NCBI GenBank assembly: GCA_041546305.1
Contig: JBFEWO010000119.1
Location: 1 to 8,844, forward strand
Source of the DNA: JBFEYJ01 sp041546305
Lineage (GTDB): Bacteria; Pseudomonadota; Gammaproteobacteria; Thiohalomonadales; Thiohalomonadaceae
DNA length: 8,844 bases
Direction of reading: 5' to 3'
The translations under genes were made by a program, and so were the position numbers. The notes under the pieces are model-generated. The model did not search any database, was not told the origin of the DNA, and saw only the letters and a list, made by a program, of their open reading frames with translations. Below, in pieces: positions 5,586 to 8,844 of the stretch; within the stretch, counting starts at the first letter, position 1, and every line of letters starts with the position of its first letter.

Positions 5586-6992
5586 ATGAACAGCAGTAAT
5601 GACAAACGACTCTTTGTCCTTGATACTAATGTACTGATGCACGATCCCACCGCCCTGTTTCGTTTCCAGGAACATGACATCTACCTGCCGATGGTAGTGC
5701 TCGAAGAACTGGACAACAACAAAAAGGGCCATTCGGAGGTTGCACGTAACGCACGGCAGGCCAGCCGTTTCATGGATGAGCTGATGGTGAACGTCAGTAC
5801 CGAGACCATCGCCCTTGGCATTCCCCTCTCCAAGGGAGGGCTGGTCAACAGCAGCAAGGCACCGAGCGGGAGCTTGTTTTTCCAGACTGAGATCATGGAG
5901 GCCAAGCTGCCCTCCACCCTGCCCGGCAGTAAATCCGACAATACCATCCTCGGCACCGCACTGGCGCTCAAGCAGGCACAACCGGAACGCAGCGTCACTC
6001 TGGTGTCCAAGGACACCAACATGCGCATCAAGGCGGCAATCCTCGGCATCCATTCCGAGGATTATCGCAATGACCAGGTATTGGAGGATGTCGAGCTGCT
6101 CTATCGCGGGATGAGCGAACTCTCGGCTGACTTTTGGGACAAGCACAGTAAGCAGATGGAATCCTGGCAAGAGTCCGGTCGGACCTTCTACCGCCTCAGC
6201 GGCCCAGAAATAGACGAGTGGTACCCCAATCAGTTTATCCATCTTCCCGACGAGGATGGCTTCCAGGCGGTGGTACGGGAGAAGGAAGGGAGTGAAGCGA
6301 TCATCGAGACGGTTCGTGATTACACCAGCGCTAGTCATAACGTCTGGGGCATCATTGCCCGCAATCGCGAACAGAACTTTGCCCTCAACCTGCTGATGGA
6401 TCCGGAGGTCGATTTCGTCACCCTGGTTGGCCAGGCAGGCACCGGCAAGACCCTGTTGACCTTGGCCGCGGGGCTAACACAAACCCTGGAAGATCAACGC
6501 TATGCCGAAATCATCATGACCCGTGTCACGGTGCCGGTAGGTGAGGACATCGGTTTTCTGCCCGGTACGGAAGAGGAGAAGATGACTCCCTGGATGGGTG
6601 CGCTGATGGACAATCTGGAGGTATTGACCCAGTCCGAACACAACAGCGACTGGGAACGCGCCGCCACTCAGGATCTGCTCAGCAAACGGATCAAGATCCG
6701 CTCGCTCAACTTCATGCGTGGGCGCACCTTTCTCAACAAGTACATCATCATCGACGAGGCGCAGAACCTGACCTCCAAGCAGATGAAGACCTTGATCACC
6801 CGTGCCGGTCCCGGCACCAAGATGGTGTGCCTCGGCAACATCGCTCAGATCGATACCCCCTACCTGACCGAGACCAACTCCGGTCTCACTTACGTGGTGG
6901 ATCGCTTCAAGGACTGGGCCCACAGTGGCCATATCATGCTGATGCGCGGTGAGCGCTCACGCCTTGCCGATTACGCCTCAGAAGTGCTGTAA
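5586..6992 (+). CDS. PIN-domain / PhoH-family NTPase fusion (PhoH2/YlaK type)
   Basis: A 468-residue two-domain protein. The N-terminal PIN ribonuclease domain (about 8-155) keeps its acidic residues: Asp13 (LDTNVLMHDP), Glu40/Glu41 (LEELDNNKKG), Asp118 (SDNTILG) and Asp143 (SKDTNMR). The C-terminal PhoH NTPase domain (about 255-468) has Walker A GQAGTGKT (282-289), Walker B IIIDEAQN (387-394), and the family segments TRVTVPVGEDIGFLPGT and GNIAQIDTPYL. Studied mycobacterial PhoH2 unwinds and cleaves RNA; the same activity is inferred here, and the cellular role is unknown. It begins 40 bases after bcp and may be co-transcribed. GGGAA (5574-5578) lies seven bases before the ATG. A five-codon frame (ATG at 5582, stop TAA 5597-5599) overlaps the start. 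No antitoxin-like gene lies upstream. Confidence 0.93.
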   Translation: MNSSNDKRLFVLDTNVLMHDPTALFRFQEHDIYLPMVVLEELDNNKKGHSEVARNARQASRFMDELMVNVSTETIALGIPLSKGGLVNSSKAPSGSLFFQTEIMEAKLPSTLPGSKSDNTILGTALALKQAQPERSVTLVSKDTNMRIKAAILGIHSEDYRNDQVLEDVELLYRGMSELSADFWDKHSKQMESWQESGRTFYRLSGPEIDEWYPNQFIHLPDEDGFQAVVREKEGSEAIIETVRDYTSASHNVWGIIARNREQNFALNLLMDPEVDFVTLVGQAGTGKTLLTLAAGLTQTLEDQRYAEIIMTRVTVPVGEDIGFLPGTEEEKMTPWMGALMDNLEVLTQSEHNSDWERAATQDLLSKRIKIRSLNFMRGRTFLNKYIIIDEAQNLTSKQMKTLITRAGPGTKMVCLGNIAQIDTPYLTETNSGLTYVVDRFKDWAHSGHIMLMRGERSRLADYASEVL

Positions 6993-7028
6993 GGCATAGC
7001 CAGATAACAAAAAACGTAGGAAACAGGG

Positions 7029-7715
7029 ATGAGTATCATCACCTATCAATTGCAATTGCAGGATGGCACAGAGCGCCGTTATGAGGTTGATATCGAGCGG
7101 TGCTACAACTTGCCGGAGCGAAATGCCGAGCATCACCCCGAATGGACTCGCCTGGAGAACCAGCGCTGCAGCAACTGCAATCTCGATCCACAGCAGCACC
7201 GCTACTGTCCAGTGGCACTGGAATTCGAGGAAATCGCGCTTCACTTTGCCCACACCGCCTCCATTGAACGGGTCGATGTGTGGGTGCATACCAAAGAGCG
7301 CAGTTACTTTAAAAACAGCGACATGCAGTCCATGCTCAAGTCCCTGTTCGGGCTAATCATGGCCTCTGGCGCCTGCCCCATCCTCTCGCGCCTTAAACCG
7401 CTTGCCCACTTCCATTTGCCGTTCGCCACCCTGGAGGAAACGGTACATCGTCTTGCCGGCACCTACCTCATTCGGCAATACCTGAAACAGTGCGATGATG
7501 TCGGCAGCGCAAAGTGCGAACTGGACGAAGTCGAGGAGTTGTACCGGGAAGTGAAGGTGGTCAACCTGGCACTGATGCAGCGCATTCGTCAGGCAACCCG
7601 GGAGGATGCCAGCATCAATGCCATACAAATATTCGTCTCCATTACCAGTATCGTTGAAATGGGGGTGGAGGATATCCTGAGCAGGATGATGCCGGTATTA
7701 CGCAAAGGTCTTTAG
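7029..7715 (+). CDS. Conserved protein of unknown function with a Cys/His cluster
   Basis: A 228-residue protein without signal peptide or membrane segment. I recognise it as a conserved proteobacterial family (I believe catalogued as DUF6901, from memory) but know no function. Visible features: an N-terminal strand region (1-25); a cysteine cluster Cys47-x2-Cys50-x9-Cys60 in RCSNCNLDPQQHRYCPVA; the segment VWVHTKERSYFKNS (84-97); then SGACPILSRLKPLAHFHLPF (113-132), with Cys116, His127 and His129; and a helical C-terminal half. The Cys/His set suggests metal binding or a redox role, which is inference. The first 130 residues carry nearly all distinctive motifs. The start is ATG 7029, with a modest TAGGAAA (7017-7023) before it. 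It follows the PIN-PhoH gene by 36 bases and precedes nth by 64, all on the same strand, so an operon is plausible. Confidence 0.85.
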   Translation: MSIITYQLQLQDGTERRYEVDIERCYNLPERNAEHHPEWTRLENQRCSNCNLDPQQHRYCPVALEFEEIALHFAHTASIERVDVWVHTKERSYFKNSDMQSMLKSLFGLIMASGACPILSRLKPLAHFHLPFATLEETVHRLAGTYLIRQYLKQCDDVGSAKCELDEVEELYREVKVVNLALMQRIRQATREDASINAIQIFVSITSIVEMGVEDILSRMMPVLRKGL

Positions 7716-7779
7716 CTGGAGCATTTGTGGCCAATTGGATAAAGTAGCTCGCTCACGGAAGCGGCTTTCACAAACACCC

Positions 7780-8415
7780 ATGAACAAGCAAAAGCGTATC
7801 GAGATCTTTTCCCGTTTAAGAGCGGAGAATCCCACGCCCACCACTGAACTGAATTACTCCTCACCGTTTGAGTTGCTGGTGGCAGTGATCCTCTCCGCCC
7901 AGGCAACCGACAAGGGGGTCAACAAGGCTACCGACAAACTCTTTCCCGTTGCCAATACTCCGTCGGCCATCCTGGCGCTGGGCGAGGATGGGCTCAAGAA
8001 CTACATCAAGACCATCGGCCTGTTCAACAGTAAGGGAGCCAACATCGTCAAGACCTGCCGTATTCTTCTTGAGCAGTACGGCAGCAAGGTTCCCGAGGAC
8101 CGTAAGGCATTGGAGGCACTGCCCGGCGTCGGTCGCAAGACCGCCAATGTGGTGCTCAACACCGCCTTTGGCCACCCCACCATGGCAGTTGACACACACA
8201 TCTTCCGTGTCGCCAACCGCACAGGTATCGCTCCCGGAAAAACCGTGCTGGAGGTGGAGAAGAAACTGCTCAAATTCGTCCCTAAGGAGTTTCTGCAGGA
8301 TGCCCACCACTGGCTTATCCTGCACGGTCGATACATCTGCGTGGCCCGCAAACCCAAATGCGGGGCCTGCATCATCGAGGATCTGTGTGAGTACAAGCAC
8401 AAGGTGTATGAATAA
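7780..8415 (+). CDS. nth: Endonuclease III (DNA glycosylase/AP lyase)
   Basis: A base-excision repair enzyme that removes oxidised pyrimidines such as thymine glycol and cleaves at the abasic site. It has 211 residues, the same as E. coli Nth, and keeps its numbering: helix-hairpin-helix LPGVGRKTANVV with catalytic Lys120, catalytic Asp138 in AVDTHIFRV, and the [4Fe-4S] ligands Cys187-x6-Cys194-x2-Cys197-x5-Cys203. The ATG at 7780 is chosen because the protein then begins MNKQKR, matching E. coli MNKAKR. No Shine-Dalgarno precedes it. An in-frame TTG at 7735 with GGAG at 7718-7721 would add 15 residues and is less likely. In E. coli and Pseudomonas nth follows the rnf/rsx genes; here it follows the Cys-rich unknown gene instead. 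Its stop is five bases from the heptamer element. Confidence 0.97.
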   Translation: MNKQKRIEIFSRLRAENPTPTTELNYSSPFELLVAVILSAQATDKGVNKATDKLFPVANTPSAILALGEDGLKNYIKTIGLFNSKGANIVKTCRILLEQYGSKVPEDRKALEALPGVGRKTANVVLNTAFGHPTMAVDTHIFRVANRTGIAPGKTVLEVEKKLLKFVPKEFLQDAHHWLILHGRYICVARKPKCGACIIEDLCEYKHKVYE

Positions 8416-8420
8416 AGAAA

Positions 8421-8538
8421 TTCAAAGTTCAAGGTTTAAGGTTCGAAGAATGCTCATGAGTTATCTGCGCGAATCGGGGTTCAGGATGCAAGGGAGTAGA
8501 GTGCACCTCCTTGAACCTTCAACATTTAACCTTGAACC
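8421..8538. repeat. Inverted pair of tandem heptamer arrays (TTCAAGG type)
   Basis: Four contiguous heptamers lie on the left: TTCAAAG (8421), TTCAAGG (8428), TTTAAGG (8435) and TTCGAAG (8442). After 60 bases come four contiguous heptamers in the opposite sense: CCTTGAA (8509), CCTTCAA (8516), CATTTAA (8523) and CCTTGAA (8530). The two arrays are complementary at 22 of 28 positions, so the region could fold into a long imperfect hairpin in RNA or single-stranded DNA. The element fills almost the whole gap between nth and the DUF1841 gene. It has no T-run placed as in a standard terminator. It may be a REP/MITE-like dispersed element, which is inference. Confidence 0.8.
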
Positions 8539-8554
8539 GTATTAAGAGGTCATT

Positions 8555-8844
8555 ATGTTATTTGGTCAGAACCGCGATGAGCTGCGCCGTTTCTATGTGG
8601 AGTCATGGCGCAAGTTTCGCGATAAGGCACCGCTACAACCCCTTGAGGCACTCGTAAGCGAAATTATCGCCCAGCACCCGGAATATCACCCTATGCTGGA
8701 AATCGAGGAACAGGCCGTCTCACGGGAATTTTCCCCCGAGACAGGACAGAGCAACCCCTTCCTGCATATGGGCATGCACATTGGTATCCGCGAGCAGCTT
8801 GCGACCAATCGTCCTCCCGGCATCGCTACGACCTATGAAGTCCT
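8555..8844 (+). CDS. DUF1841 family protein, N-terminal part, cut by window edge
   Basis: A frame open to the window end encodes 96 complete residues of a family usually about 140 long. It begins MLFGQNRDELRRFYVESW and contains the family hallmark NPFLHMGMHIGIREQ (residues about 67-81), with Met/His-rich spacing, followed by RPPGI. I recognise this as DUF1841, a proteobacterial family of unknown function. There is no signal peptide or membrane segment. The start is ATG 8555-8557, with AGAGG (8545-8549) five bases upstream. It lies downstream of nth on the same strand; the heptamer element sits between them and ends only seven bases before the ribosome binding site. Confidence 0.88.
   Translation, partial: MLFGQNRDELRRFYVESWRKFRDKAPLQPLEALVSEIIAQHPEYHPMLEIEEQAVSREFSPETGQSNPFLHMGMHIGIREQLATNRPPGIATTYEV

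Noticed and set aside
5496..6338. Minus-strand open frame (280 codons) opposite bcp and the PIN-PhoH gene
   Set aside because: It is antisense to conserved, motif-bearing genes and has no family signature of its own.
7731..7738. CCAATTGG palindrome before nth as a regulator site
   Set aside because: A single eight-base palindrome with no second copy or promoter context; such sites occur by chance.
8421..8538. CRISPR array
   Set aside because: The repeat units are seven bases, contiguous and inverted between the two arms. There are no 20-40-base repeats separated by unique spacers and no cas genes.

Overview
The window is ordinary chromosomal DNA of a gammaproteobacterium. The protein sequences, and the order purC / bamC / dapA on one strand opposite gcvR / bcp on the other, match the arrangement known from Escherichia coli. 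The metallo-hydrolase between bamC and purC, the PIN-PhoH protein and the Cys-rich conserved protein point instead to a free-living or sulfur-oxidising type lineage (Chromatiales- or Pseudomonas-like). That finer placement is inference. Coding density is high. There are no rRNA or tRNA genes, insertion sequences, phage genes or CRISPR arrays.

Left half, minus strand (read right to left): dapA (lysine/peptidoglycan precursor synthesis), bamC (outer-membrane assembly lipoprotein), a YycJ/WalJ-type metallo-beta-lactamase-fold hydrolase and purC (purine synthesis) lie 13-36 bases apart and look like one operon. A good sigma70-type promoter precedes dapA, and a strong hairpin terminator lies just past purC. 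Beyond the terminator, still on the minus strand, parE (topoisomerase IV subunit B) begins and runs off the window edge.

Right half, plus strand: a GC-rich divergent region of about 315 bases separates dapA from gcvR (two ACT domains). Then come bcp (thiol peroxidase, with its own probable promoter), a PIN-PhoH NTPase/ribonuclease, an uncharacterised protein with a conserved-looking Cys/His set, nth (endonuclease III) and the start of a DUF1841 gene that runs off the right edge. bcp and nth both concern oxidative damage and the PIN-PhoH protein probably concerns RNA turnover, so a loose stress theme is possible but not shown.

The most unusual non-coding structure is a roughly 118-base element filling the nth-DUF1841 gap. 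It has four tandem heptamers of the type TTCAAGG, a 60-base centre, then four heptamers in inverted orientation. Second is an 11-base perfect inverted repeat that brackets the dapA promoter, with one arm between -35 and -10 and the other touching the ribosome binding site. Also worth a look are the Cys-rich unknown protein, a Bcp lacking the usual nearby resolving cysteine, and a TTG start for bamC. I found no clear new multi-gene system.
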